This document shows positions 50,254-58,154 of a DNA stretch of 64,000 bases, in pieces. The position numbers were made by a program, and so were the translations under genes. Source of the stretch: Elusimicrobiota bacterium. Lineage in GTDB: Bacteria > Elusimicrobiota > Elusimicrobia > UBA1565 > UBA9628. A model generated the notes under the pieces. The model searched no databases and was not told the origin of the DNA. It was given only the letters and a program-made list of their open reading frames with translations. Numbering within the stretch: position 1 is the first letter of the stretch; every line of letters begins with the position of its first letter. The DNA lies in contig PLZD01000058.1 of the NCBI GenBank assembly GCA_003151975.1, positions 52,046 to 116,045 of the forward strand. Direction: 5' to 3'.

Positions 50254-50750
50254 CCGCCAAGCTTCCGCGCCCCATTCAGCGCCTCATCGAGACGGCCATC
50301 TCGGCACAGAAGAACGCGTACTGCCCTTACTCGCGCTATCCGGTCGGTGCGGCGGTGTTGACCGATGGAGGAAGGATTTTCGCCGGCTGCAACGTCGAGA
50401 ACGCCTCCTACGGCCTGTCTCTCTGCGCCGAGCGCGTGGCCGTCTTCAACGCCGTCACGAGACGCCAGACGAGCATCAAGGCGATCTGCGTGGTGGCCAG
50501 CTCCGCTCGCCCCTGCGGCGCCTGCCGCCAGGTCATGTTCGAGTTCGCGAGCAAGGACACAGAGCTGTATCTCGTCGACTTGAGCCCGAACAACCGCCGC
50601 CAGGCCGTGACGCGCACGACGGTCCACAAGATGCTGCCGGGCGCCTTCGATCCGATCGCCTCGGGCCTGCTGCCGCCCAATCCCAAGAACCTGCTGCGCA
50701 ACCGCCAACACACGCGCCGCGCGAAGAAATCCACGCGCAAGAGGAGATAA
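50250..50750 (+). CDS. cdd: cytidine deaminase
   Basis: 166 residues. Zinc-binding motifs are CAERVAVFNAV (Cys, catalytic Glu) and PCGACRQVMFEF, after AYCPYSRYPVGAAVLTDGG and FAGCNVENASYGLSLCAE. The catalytic domain ends near residue 130; a strongly basic tail (NRQHTRRAKKSTRKRR) of about 20 residues is unusual and may bind nucleic acid or polyphosphate, which is a guess. Stop is followed 3 bases later by the accB-like gene. Confidence 0.93.
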   Translation: MTAKLPRPIQRLIETAISAQKNAYCPYSRYPVGAAVLTDGGRIFAGCNVENASYGLSLCAERVAVFNAVTRRQTSIKAICVVASSARPCGACRQVMFEFASKDTELYLVDLSPNNRRQAVTRTTVHKMLPGAFDPIASGLLPPNPKNLLRNRQHTRRAKKSTRKRR

Positions 50751-50753
50751 GCC

Positions 50754-51149
50754 ATGCCCGACACAAGCACCCAAGAAATCTCGGAAGTCCTGTCCTGGCT
50801 CAAGTCGACCGACCTCGTCGAGGTCAGCTACCGCAACGGCGCCAAGGGCTTCTCTCTGGCCACCGCCGAGCCCGGCGCCGCCCAGAATTATCCGGTGCCC
50901 TCCAACCGCTTCACGCCCGTCTGCGCGCCCGCCGTCGGCGTCTTCCAGTGGAACGAGCCGGGCCGCGCGCGCCAAGCCGAAGAGGGCGCCGAGGTCGCCG
51001 ACGGCCAGCGCCTCGGCCTCGTCGAAACGGGCAAGGGGAAATTTTCCGAGATCAAGTCGCCCTCGAACGGGCGCCTGGCGCGAGTCATGATCGACGGCGG
51101 AGCGCCCGTCGATTTCGGCCAGCCCCTGTTCTTCGTGGAGCCGGCTTGA
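50754..51149 (+). CDS. biotin carboxyl carrier protein-like subunit (AccB-like), atypical lysine motif
   Basis: 131 residues. N-terminal helix region (EISEVLSWLKSTDLVEVSY), then a biotinyl/lipoyl domain with APAVGVFQW and the BCCP thumb-like stretch. The acceptor lysine aligns at K94, but the usual EAMKM reads ETGKGK and is followed by EIKSPSNG, closer to lipoyl domains (ETDKA...ESP). The carboxylase gene accC follows after one intervening gene, so an acetyl-CoA carboxylase carrier is likely. Whether it is biotinylated or lipoylated cannot be decided from sequence. Confidence 0.75.
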   Translation: MPDTSTQEISEVLSWLKSTDLVEVSYRNGAKGFSLATAEPGAAQNYPVPSNRFTPVCAPAVGVFQWNEPGRARQAEEGAEVADGQRLGLVETGKGKFSEIKSPSNGRLARVMIDGGAPVDFGQPLFFVEPA

Positions 51150-52273
51150 CGACGGCCGCAACCGCGCAGGACGACTGCTCGATCTGCTCGGAACCGTCGG
51201 AGGGAGGCTCCAGCTGCGGCCGCTGCGGCTATCCCTACGCGGGACTGCCCAAGGTCGCCGTACCTCCCGCTGCGGCGCCAAGGCCCGTTCCCGCGCCACC
51301 GACGCCGCCAGCCGCGCAGGAGCCCCAAGCCTACGCTCAAACGCCGGGCCCTTTGCCTCAGGCGGGCTCGACAACGGCCTTGTCTTACGGCCAGAGCGAG
51401 ACGACGGCGGCCCCTCTCCCTCAAGCCGGCTCGGTGCCGGTCCTGCCGACCAACGAGCCCCCGGCCGGCGAGGGCGTCTTGCCGCAGGCCGGGCGCCGCG
51501 AGAAAAAACTTTTCGAGGACGCGCCGCCGACGCCTCTGCCGCCCCCGCCCACCAGCCCGAAGAATACCGTCAAGCGCGCGGCGCCGCGCGAGCCGCTTCT
51601 ACCCGCGGGCTTCGAGTACCTCATCAAGTCGGCGCTCTCGATCACCTTCCTCGCGGGGCTGGCGATCGCGGGCATCCTTCTCGTCGGCTGGCAGATGAGC
51701 TCGATGAGCGCCAAAAACGCGGCGCCGCGGCTGGCCTCGCGCTATCTCTCCGCTTTGGCCAACACCGATTACGGCAGCGCGTACTACATGCTGTCGGCCC
51801 AGTCGCAAGCTCGCTGCACGATGGATGATTACCGCAAGATGCGCGGGCCGGGCGAGTGGGTCTGGGGCAACGTCAAACTTCTCTCGACCGAGAAGGACGC
51901 CGCCGAGCTCTCCTATGATTGGGCCGCGCCGGGGCAACAAAAGCAGACCGTCTATCTCTTCGCCGTCCGCGAGAACGACCGCTGGGTGATCAGTTACAAT
52001 CTAAACCTGCTGCGCGCCGTCGAGGACGCCATCCGCCAAAGCGATCCCGACCTGGCCCTGCTCGACTCGCAGGAAGCCGTGCGCGTCAACCCGCGCGATC
52101 CGATGGCGCGCGCCTATCTGTGCGAAGCCGCCAATTTTCGCCAGCTTTACGATCAGGCCAGGACCGAGTGCACGGCCGCGCTCAAGCTGGCCTCGCGCTA
52201 TCCGTCCAACTTGTCGGAGCAGAGCGTCGAGCATTTGAAGACGGTCCTGGCCGGCTTAGACGAGGGAAAATAA
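51146..52273 (+). CDS. zinc-ribbon membrane protein with PLPQAG repeats and TPR-like C-terminus
   Basis: 375 residues, TTG start inside the accB-like stop. An N-terminal CxxC pair (CSICSEPSEGGSSCGRCGYPY) forms a zinc ribbon. A Pro/Ala-rich linker holds three copies of (P/V)LPQAG at about 70, 92 and 113. One membrane helix spans about 166-188. The outside part has an NTF2/DUF4878-like segment (YLSALANTDYGSAYYMLSAQSQARCTMDDYRKM...) and a short tetratricopeptide-like end. Unknown function; its place between accB-like and accC genes is unexplained. Confidence 0.7.
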   Translation: MTTAATAQDDCSICSEPSEGGSSCGRCGYPYAGLPKVAVPPAAAPRPVPAPPTPPAAQEPQAYAQTPGPLPQAGSTTALSYGQSETTAAPLPQAGSVPVLPTNEPPAGEGVLPQAGRREKKLFEDAPPTPLPPPPTSPKNTVKRAAPREPLLPAGFEYLIKSALSITFLAGLAIAGILLVGWQMSSMSAKNAAPRLASRYLSALANTDYGSAYYMLSAQSQARCTMDDYRKMRGPGEWVWGNVKLLSTEKDAAELSYDWAAPGQQKQTVYLFAVRENDRWVISYNLNLLRAVEDAIRQSDPDLALLDSQEAVRVNPRDPMARAYLCEAANFRQLYDQARTECTAALKLASRYPSNLSEQSVEHLKTVLAGLDEGK

Positions 52274-53665
52274 ATGTTCAAGAAAATACTCATCTCCAAC
52301 CGCAGCGAGATCGCCGTCCGCGTGATCCGCGCCTGCAAAGAGCTCGGCATTAAGTCGGTCGCGGTCTACTCCGAGGCCGACCGGGAATCCCTGCACGTGC
52401 GCCTCGCCGATGAGGCCGTTTGCATCGGACCGGGGCCAAGCAAGCTCTCGTACCTCAATGTCGAGGCGATCCTGTCGGCCGCGCGCATCACCGGCGCCGA
52501 CGCCGTGCACCCGGGCTACGGCTTCCTTTCCGAGAACGCGGATTTCGCCGACGCCGTTAACGCGTCGGGCATGACCTTCATCGGTCCCAAGGGCGCGGCC
52601 ATGCGCCAGTTGGGCCTAAAGAGCGCCGGCAAGGCCGTGGCGCGCGCCGCGGGCGTGCCCGTCGTGCCCGGCACGCCGGGGCTCGTCGACGCGGAGTACA
52701 TGAAGGATTTGCGCAAGAACGTCACCGAGCAGATCGGCTTCCCGGTCATGATCAAGGCGACCGCCGGCGGCGGCGGAAAGGGCATGCGCCTCGTGCGCGA
52801 CCCGGAACAAATCGAGGCACAGCTCAAGCAGGCCCAATCCGAGGCTCAGGCTTCTTTTAACGACTCCGCCGTGCTCATCGAGAAGTTCGTCGAGGAGCCG
52901 CGCCACGTCGAGATCCAGATCGCCTGCGACCAGCGCGGCAATTACGTGGCCCTGCCGGAGCGCGACTGCACGGTCCAGCGCCGCCACCAGAAGCTCATCG
53001 AGGAGTCGGTCTCGCCGGCGATCTCGCCCGAAACCAGGCGTGCCATGCAAGAAGCCGCCGTTCGCCTGGCCAAAGCGGTCGGCTACACGAATGTGGGCAC
53101 CGTCGAGTTCCTCTTCGACAAGCACGGCAAGTTTTATTTCCTCGAGGTTAATACACGATTACAAGTGGAGCACCCGGTCACCGAGACCGTGACGGGCCTC
53201 GACCTCGTCGTCGCCATGATCATGGCCGCCGCAGGCGAGAAGCTGCCGTTTGATCAGGCGCGAGCTTCCGAGATTCGCTGTCACGCGATCGAGTTCCGCA
53301 TCAACGCCGAAGACCCCACGCGCAATTTCGCGCCGTGTCCCGGCAAAATCACCTCGCTGCAGTTGCCGGGCGGGGCGGGCGTGCGCGTCGACACGCACAT
53401 ATACGCGGGATATACTGTCCCGAGCTACTACGACTCTCTGCTCGCCAAGCTCATCGTCTCGGCGCCCGACCGCATGTCGGCGATCAAGCGCGGCCTGCGC
53501 GCCTTGGACGAACTGGAGGTCGGCGGCATACACACGACCGCGGGCTTCCATAAGAAGGTCATCTCTCATCCCGACTTCCAAAGCGGGAAGTTCGACACTA
53601 GCCTCGTGGAGCGCATGCAAGCTGATGAAGAAAAATCTAGAGCAAAAGATAAAGTCGCAGCTTAA
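52274..53665 (+). CDS. accC: biotin carboxylase (acetyl-CoA carboxylase subunit)
   Basis: 463 residues. ATP-grasp enzyme carboxylating biotin on BCCP. Motifs: FKKILISNRSEIAVRVIRACKELG, VHPGYGFLSENADFA, the ATP lid KATAGGGGKGMR, EKFVEEPRHVEIQ, ERDCTVQRRHQKLIEE, FLEVNTRLQVEHPVTE and the C-terminal barrel. The usual ANRGEIA reads SNRSEIA. Follows the zinc-ribbon gene without a gap. Its end overlaps gmhA by 41 bases, an unusually long overlap. Confidence 0.96.
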   Translation: MFKKILISNRSEIAVRVIRACKELGIKSVAVYSEADRESLHVRLADEAVCIGPGPSKLSYLNVEAILSAARITGADAVHPGYGFLSENADFADAVNASGMTFIGPKGAAMRQLGLKSAGKAVARAAGVPVVPGTPGLVDAEYMKDLRKNVTEQIGFPVMIKATAGGGGKGMRLVRDPEQIEAQLKQAQSEAQASFNDSAVLIEKFVEEPRHVEIQIACDQRGNYVALPERDCTVQRRHQKLIEESVSPAISPETRRAMQEAAVRLAKAVGYTNVGTVEFLFDKHGKFYFLEVNTRLQVEHPVTETVTGLDLVVAMIMAAAGEKLPFDQARASEIRCHAIEFRINAEDPTRNFAPCPGKITSLQLPGGAGVRVDTHIYAGYTVPSYYDSLLAKLIVSAPDRMSAIKRGLRALDELEVGGIHTTAGFHKKVISHPDFQSGKFDTSLVERMQADEEKSRAKDKVAA

Positions 53666-54221
53666 CGACAGCAGCAAGACGATCGCGGCCACGGCAAAGC
53701 AAGCGGCGCTGCTTGCCGAAGCGGGTGCTGCGCTCATCGACTGCTACCGCCGCGGCAACAAGATCATGACCTTCGGCAACGGTGGCTCGGCCTGCGACGC
53801 GCAGAATTTTGCCGACGAGCTGGTGGGGCGCTTTGAGCGCAACCGCCCGCCGCTTCCCGCGATTTCGCTGACGGTCAACTCGTCTGATTTGACCTCGATT
53901 GCCAACGACTTCGGCTACGAGCAAGTCTTCTCGCGCCAGCTGGAAGCCCACGCCAAGCCGGGTGATATGGCGGTCGCGATCTCGACCTCGGGCAATTCCA
54001 AGAACGTGCTCGCCGCCGTCGAGTCGGCCAAGAGAATGGGGCTCTATACAATCGGGCTCTCGGGCGAGAGCGGCGGCAAGCTCAAGGGGATCGTCGACTT
54101 GTGCGTCTGCGTGCCGTCAAAGACGGTGGCGCGCATTCAGGAAGCGCACATCACCGTGATCCAGATCTGGTGCGGCCTCATCGAGGACGCGATGTTCCCG
54201 AACGCGCCCAAAGCCCACTAG
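53625..54221 (+). CDS. gmhA: phosphoheptose isomerase (sedoheptulose-7-phosphate isomerase)
   Basis: 198 residues, SIS fold. It converts sedoheptulose 7-phosphate to D-glycero-D-manno-heptose 7-phosphate, the first step to ADP-heptose for LPS core. Signatures are TFGNGGSACDAQNFADELVGRF, SIANDFGYEQVFSRQLEA, AISTSGNSKNVL and the late QEAHITVIQIWCGLIED. The ATG at 53625 is 40 bases inside accC. With the HldE-type adenylyltransferase at 60095 it indicates heptose-containing lipopolysaccharide or glycoprotein. Confidence 0.94.
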   Translation: MKKNLEQKIKSQLNDSSKTIAATAKQAALLAEAGAALIDCYRRGNKIMTFGNGGSACDAQNFADELVGRFERNRPPLPAISLTVNSSDLTSIANDFGYEQVFSRQLEAHAKPGDMAVAISTSGNSKNVLAAVESAKRMGLYTIGLSGESGGKLKGIVDLCVCVPSKTVARIQEAHITVIQIWCGLIEDAMFPNAPKAH

Positions 54222-54721
54222 CGGAAAAGCCTGACTCCAACCGTATCGGTTCTCGCGTATACTGATTGTTGCGTGTTTCTGGTGACGAGCTGGTATCCTT
54301 TGGCGATGCCGACTATCTCATAAATTCCGGGTCCCGGGAAGCATAGAGAGTCATTGACGATTCCCCGGTCGTAGATAGTCTCCCCCGAGACCACCAGCAT
54401 CGACCTCGCCCTTAATCGATCGAGACTTCCACCTTGCGGGCACGACGGAACCGCGTCCCCATTTTTATCAAATCCCACGAATGTCGCAGAGAACCAGTGA
54501 TCAATAGTTTGGCTACCGTTATAGACACAAGCGATTGTGCCCTTAATTTTCTCCCCCACCTTGAACTCCTTCTTGGGAAAGGTCAGATTGCATTTTAGCC
54601 CGGCAATATTCGCCTCATCCTCAATATACTTTCTCATGGGAGGTAGCTTTGAAGCGGGCCGCCACGCTCTAAAACACAATGCCATGACTACCAACAGTAG
54701 AAAGCTCGCAGCCACTCTCAC
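54218..54721 (-). CDS. hypothetical membrane-anchored protein of AT-richer composition
   Basis: 167 residues from GTG 54721, with an N-terminal signal or anchor helix (MRVAASFLLLVVMALCFRAW). The outside part looks like an immunoglobulin-type beta domain (VGEKIKGTIACVYNGSQ, HWFSATFVGFDKNG), with three cysteines. The frame continues upstream to 54763, but TATACT at 54728-54733 ends exactly 6 bases before the GTG, so I prefer the shorter form. Base composition is clearly more AT-rich than flanking genes, suggesting recent acquisition. Function unknown. Confidence 0.65.
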   Translation of the reverse strand: MRVAASFLLLVVMALCFRAWRPASKLPPMRKYIEDEANIAGLKCNLTFPKKEFKVGEKIKGTIACVYNGSQTIDHWFSATFVGFDKNGDAVPSCPQGGSLDRLRARSMLVVSGETIYDRGIVNDSLCFPGPGIYEIVGIAKGYQLVTRNTQQSVYARTDTVGVRLFR

Positions 54722-54727
54722 GTCATA

Positions 54728-54733
54728 AGTATA
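54728..54733 (-). promoter_or_regulatory. -10 element, leaderless geometry, with ATAGTCCG direct repeats upstream
   Basis: TATACT on the minus strand (54733-54728), six bases before GTG 54721. ATAGTCCG occurs at 54731-54738 and 54742-54749, 11 bases apart, overlapping the -10 and spacer. Confidence 0.5.
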
Positions 54734-54852
54734 GTCCGGCAATAGTCCGACCGCCATGGGCATTCTGCCGGCCCATCTAATTTAGTGGAACAAAATCACC
54801 CCCTCAATCGCATGTATATTAGGGGCCCTTCAGCCGCGCCCAACGCAGCCCC

Positions 54853-54889
54853 TTGAATTCCAGTAGCTTCTACGCTACACTAAAGGAGG
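54853..54889 (+). promoter_or_regulatory. toxin-antitoxin promoter and ribosome binding site
   Basis: TTGAAT (54853-54858), 17 bases, TACACT (54876-54881), then AAGGAGG (54883-54889) six bases before GTG 54896. Unlike the leaderless native promoters, this unit keeps a Shine-Dalgarno site. Confidence 0.65.
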
Positions 54890-54895
54890 CTCGCG

Positions 54896-55231
54896 GTGGA
54901 CATCGTTCCGTTGACGCTCGAGTACTATCGCACCGGCACCGGACGCCGGCCATTCAGAGAATGGCGCCAATCCCTGGACACAGCAGTGCGTCAGATCGTG
55001 GACAACCGCCTTTCTCGATTGGGAAGAGGCCTGCTGGGCGACTCAGAATATCTTGGAGGCGGACTATGGGAACTACGACTCGACGTCGGTCCAGGATACC
55101 GAATCTACGCCGGAAGACTCGGCACGACGATCATCATCCTTCTCACGGGAGGAAGCAAAAAGTGGCAATCCAGCGACATAGCGGCGGCACGCGAACTTTG
55201 GGCGGACCACCTCAGCAGGGGAAACCCATGA
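54896..55231 (+). CDS. RelE/HigB-superfamily toxin (addiction module killer protein)
   Basis: 111 residues. The pattern TGTGRRPFREWRQSLDTAVRQIVDNRLSRLGRG, then GGGLWELRLDVGPGYRIYAGRLGTTIIILLTGGSKKWQSSDI, is that of phage-Gp49/COG3657-type RelE relatives that cleave mRNA on the ribosome. GTG start set by AAGGAGG. Toxin gene first, then antitoxin, the HigBA order, with a 4-base overlap. Located in an AT-richer patch, fitting mobile origin. Confidence 0.88.
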   Translation: MDIVPLTLEYYRTGTGRRPFREWRQSLDTAVRQIVDNRLSRLGRGLLGDSEYLGGGLWELRLDVGPGYRIYAGRLGTTIIILLTGGSKKWQSSDIAAARELWADHLSRGNP

Positions 55232-55518
55232 GCCCGTCCGTCTCTTACCTCGAGGATCTGTATCAAGATTTAGCAGATCCGGAATACGCTCTGGGACTCT
55301 TAAATCTTTGCCTCAAAGACGAGGATTACCAATCCTTCCTGGCCATTTTGAACGATGTCGCCAACGTCCGCGGTGGCATAGGAGCGCTGTCGAGGAAGGC
55401 GAACCTTAACCGCGAGCACATGTTCCGAATGCTTTCGAAGAATGGAAATCCAACCCTGGACAGCTTGCGCCATCTGCTCAAGGCTATGGGCCTCAAGCTG
55501 GTCCTGGAGAACGCCTAG
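55228..55518 (+). CDS. HTH antitoxin of the RelE/HigB-type pair
   Basis: 96 residues. N-terminal toxin-binding helices (LYQDLADPEYALGLLNLCLKDEDYQSFLAILNDVANVRGG), then an XRE-type HTH (IGALSRKANLNREHMFRMLSKNGNPTLDSLRHLLKAMGLKLVL), the layout of the addiction module antidote family (COG3636 type). It should bind its own promoter and the toxin. The end overlaps the convergent HAD gene by 4 bases, so the insertion left the neighbour intact. Confidence 0.88.
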   Translation: MSPSVSYLEDLYQDLADPEYALGLLNLCLKDEDYQSFLAILNDVANVRGGIGALSRKANLNREHMFRMLSKNGNPTLDSLRHLLKAMGLKLVLENA

Positions 55519-56177
55519 CTCAGCAGGGAGCTTATCCGTGTCAGAGACAATCCGCGAAAATCCCGCACGGCGAGCGCTGCCGTCTTGAACTCGTGCGCCT
55601 TGTGCGAAGTCGTAACCGCGACGAGCGTCATGCCCGCGCGACGCACGGCCTCCTCGCCCAACAGCGAGTCTTCAAACACGACGCAGTCTTTGGCCCGCAC
55701 TTTCAGCCGCTCGGCCAAGGTCAGGAAGGTCTCGGGATTGGGCTTTCCCTTTTTCACGTCGCCCGCGCCGACGACCGTCTCGAAATAATGACGGATATTG
55801 AGCCCATCCAGAATAAATCTGACGTTCTCATCCTTCGAGCCCGTCCCAAGCCCCAAACGCAAGCCCGCCGCATGGGCCTTGCTCAACAAAGCGCGCAGGC
55901 CGGGCGCCGCGCGGCGCTTGGGAAGATAAATCCTCCGGTAGAGCGCCTCTTTGGTCTCGTCTAATAGTTTTTCGTCTTTGCGGCTCACGCGCCGCTTGAA
56001 ATAGTAGGCCAGCACGTCGCGCGTGGGCATGCCCATCGTGTTGGCGAGAAAATCGCGCGTCTCGATCTCGATGCCGCGCTTGCGCAAGAACAGCCGCCAC
56101 GCCTCGGTGTGCGCGGGCATGTTGTGGACGACGACACCGTCCATATCGAAGAGCAACGCGCGCCGTAGTTTCGTCAT
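55515..56177 (-). CDS. HAD-superfamily sugar phosphatase / phosphoglucomutase-like hydrolase
   Basis: 220 residues. HAD motif I is LLFDMDGVV, motif II in GLRLGLGTGS, motif III Lys in KKGKPNPETF and motif IV in CVVFEDSLLGEEAVRRAGM. The cap is the small helical type (about 18-85). These features fit the beta-phosphoglucomutase/phosphatase class; substrate unknown. ATG 56177 overlaps the stop of the upstream membrane gene by 4 bases. Confidence 0.88.
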   Translation of the reverse strand: MTKLRRALLFDMDGVVVHNMPAHTEAWRLFLRKRGIEIETRDFLANTMGMPTRDVLAYYFKRRVSRKDEKLLDETKEALYRRIYLPKRRAAPGLRALLSKAHAAGLRLGLGTGSKDENVRFILDGLNIRHYFETVVGAGDVKKGKPNPETFLTLAERLKVRAKDCVVFEDSLLGEEAVRRAGMTLVAVTTSHKAHEFKTAALAVRDFRGLSLTRISSLLS

Positions 56178-56728
56178 GGCGCCTTGCGCGAGAACTGGAA
56201 CAGCCACGCCGCCGGAATTCCCAGCACGCCGCCGAGATAAGAAGAGTTGTGCATGTAGCCCGCGCACAGAAAGCGCCGAAGATGGACCACGTGATTCGGA
56301 ACGTACCAGTCGCTGTAAAGCGCCGGCTTGAGATGCGCGGTGCGCAGGTAGCCGAAAAGAAGACCGCAGAGGCCGCTGAGCATCGCGACGCCGATGACGA
56401 TGGCAAAAGATGCAAACGCGTCCTTCATCATCCTGCGCCAATCGCCGTGGCGCAGGCCTGGCAGGACCACGAGCAGTCCGATCGGAATCCCCATCCACCA
56501 CGACGCCAGAAAGCCGACCATGGCGGCCCGCGCACGATCGGGCACGGCCACCATCCCCTCGAAACCAAACTGAGCGAACTTAAAGCGCGTGAAGTACTCC
56601 GGCCCGACCGTGTAGCTGATCTGGTTGTGGAGCATTCCGTAAAGGCCCGCGGCGATACAACCGGCCGCCATCGTCGCGAAAATCACCGCGATCTCCCGGC
56701 CGTCGATCTTGCGATTCTTGAACTCCAC
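56174..56728 (-). CDS. integral membrane protein of unknown function
   Basis: 184 residues with about four transmembrane helices (near 13-32, 64-85, 102-125 and 155-175). Contains HNQISYTVGPEYFTRFKFAQFGF near the start, a segment that I have seen in uncharacterised membrane proteins but cannot name. GTG start 56728 is six bases after a TAGAAT box, so the message should be leaderless. Coupled to the HAD gene. Confidence 0.7.
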   Translation of the reverse strand: MEFKNRKIDGREIAVIFATMAAGCIAAGLYGMLHNQISYTVGPEYFTRFKFAQFGFEGMVAVPDRARAAMVGFLASWWMGIPIGLLVVLPGLRHGDWRRMMKDAFASFAIVIGVAMLSGLCGLLFGYLRTAHLKPALYSDWYVPNHVVHLRRFLCAGYMHNSSYLGGVLGIPAAWLFQFSRKAP

Positions 56729-56734
56729 GGCTAC

Positions 56735-56740
56735 ATTCTA
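56735..56740 (-). promoter_or_regulatory. -10 element, leaderless geometry
   Basis: TAGAAT on the minus strand (56740-56735), exactly six bases before GTG 56728. No clear -35. Confidence 0.5.
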
Positions 56741-56794
56741 GCGAAAACAAGCCGAGCGCGCCGGGACCTCGCGATCCCGGCGCGCCCGACGAAG

Positions 56795-58003
56795 TTACGC
56801 GTGCTCGACGCGCAGACGCGCGACGGGCCAGGTCGCCGTCAGATACCCCATGCAGATCAGCGCGCAGGCGAGAAACACATATTCTTTTATGTCCCCCCCG
56901 TACACCGCGTTGACCATGAGCCCCAGCGTCAGCGCGCCCAGCGGCAAGGCGCGCGTGAGCGCGAAGGTCCAGTCGACGATCCGCGAGACATGCAGCGCCA
57001 GCAGCGGCAGTGAGAACGCCGCCGCGAGCGCCAACGCCAGCGGCACGCCGATCTGCCCTTTCAAGCCCAGCACCCCGAAGTTCAGGAAGAACAACGAGTA
57101 GGTCGAAGCCAGCGGCAGGAAGTCCGTCCAGCGGAAGGACTTCGTGCGTCCCGGGCTGTAGAGCTCGCAGACGTACCAGAAGCCGCCGCCGAACAAAAGG
57201 ACGGCGACGCCCACCAGCCGGAACAGCAGGAAGACCCGGCTGATCGGGCTGCCGTCCTGCGGTATGTCGACGATGATGGGCCGGTCGGAGACGAGGTTGC
57301 CCGCCTCCCAGGAGAGCACCGAGCCGTTTTGCGCCGTGGGCTGCATCGCATGGTCCGGCACCGAGAACGCCGGCACCTGCGACGCATCGAGCCTCAGCTT
57401 AAGCTCGCGCACGCGCGCGGCGGGCATCAGCCGGTAGACGAACCGGTCGCCGCCGGAGGCGAGGAATCCCGCCTCCAGCGTCGTCTCCGGTCCGTCCGGA
57501 AGTTTTCCGGTCCAGTGTATGCCGCGATGGTCGTAGACGGTCTCCGGCGCTTCTTTTTTGCCGTCGGGCGTGACGAAGTACAAGTACACGTCGCGCGCCT
57601 CCGTCGTGCCGAGCGGGAACGGGAAGTCCAGCCTCACCGGCTGGCCCGCCTCGCGGTTGAGCACGACGAACCGCCCCTTGAACTCGGCCTCGGTGCGCGT
57701 GTAGACGGTCGAGCCGTAGCGCCGCTGCGAAGCCCCCAGCTTCATGTCGATGTCGGCCGTGCGGAAGTACGGCAGGCCCTCTCTCGGCGCGGCCACCGGA
57801 CGAGACTCCTCCTCCCGCAGCGACATCCGGTCGGCGTCGGCTTGCGCCGCCGCCTCCGAGACGCTGCGGTTGCGAGACTGCGCGAGCTTCACGAACTGCG
57901 GCACCGCGATCGCCGAGAGCACGCCCATGATGCCGACGACGACCAGCAGCTCGATGAGCGTGAAGCCCGAGCGCCGTGCGCGCCTTCTTGTTACCTTCGT
58001 CAT
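56795..58003 (-). CDS. type IV prepilin-like N-terminus fused to a large domain and five membrane helices
   Basis: 402 residues. The N-terminus is a textbook prepilin: basic leader, GFTLIELLVVVGIMGVLSAIAVPQF with cleavage after G13 and Glu at mature position 5. Residues 45-250 form a soluble, probably exported beta-rich region (YVYLYFVTPDGKKEAP-like strands). Then five hydrophobic helices follow at about 257-279, 295-315, 319-338, 352-368 and 375-392. A pilin with a polytopic C-terminus is not a layout that I know; topology of the tail faintly recalls CreD-like membrane proteins. Strong GGGG site before ATG 58003. Not near other pilus genes. Confidence 0.75.
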   Translation of the reverse strand: MTKVTRRRARRSGFTLIELLVVVGIMGVLSAIAVPQFVKLAQSRNRSVSEAAAQADADRMSLREEESRPVAAPREGLPYFRTADIDMKLGASQRRYGSTVYTRTEAEFKGRFVVLNREAGQPVRLDFPFPLGTTEARDVYLYFVTPDGKKEAPETVYDHRGIHWTGKLPDGPETTLEAGFLASGGDRFVYRLMPAARVRELKLRLDASQVPAFSVPDHAMQPTAQNGSVLSWEAGNLVSDRPIIVDIPQDGSPISRVFLLFRLVGVAVLLFGGGFWYVCELYSPGRTKSFRWTDFLPLASTYSLFFLNFGVLGLKGQIGVPLALALAAAFSLPLLALHVSRIVDWTFALTRALPLGALTLGLMVNAVYGGDIKEYVFLACALICMGYLTATWPVARLRVEHA

Positions 58004-58154
58004 CTGACCCCCCTTGCGCCGTTAGTTATGGATGTATTAATGAGGGAATATTTTACGGATCGGCGCTCGCTGTCAGGCGACAACGATAGTATGCGCCGGC
58101 CAGGTGGACTTTGTGTGGTCGCCGTCTGGTCGAATTGTGAAGGCGGCGACAGCC

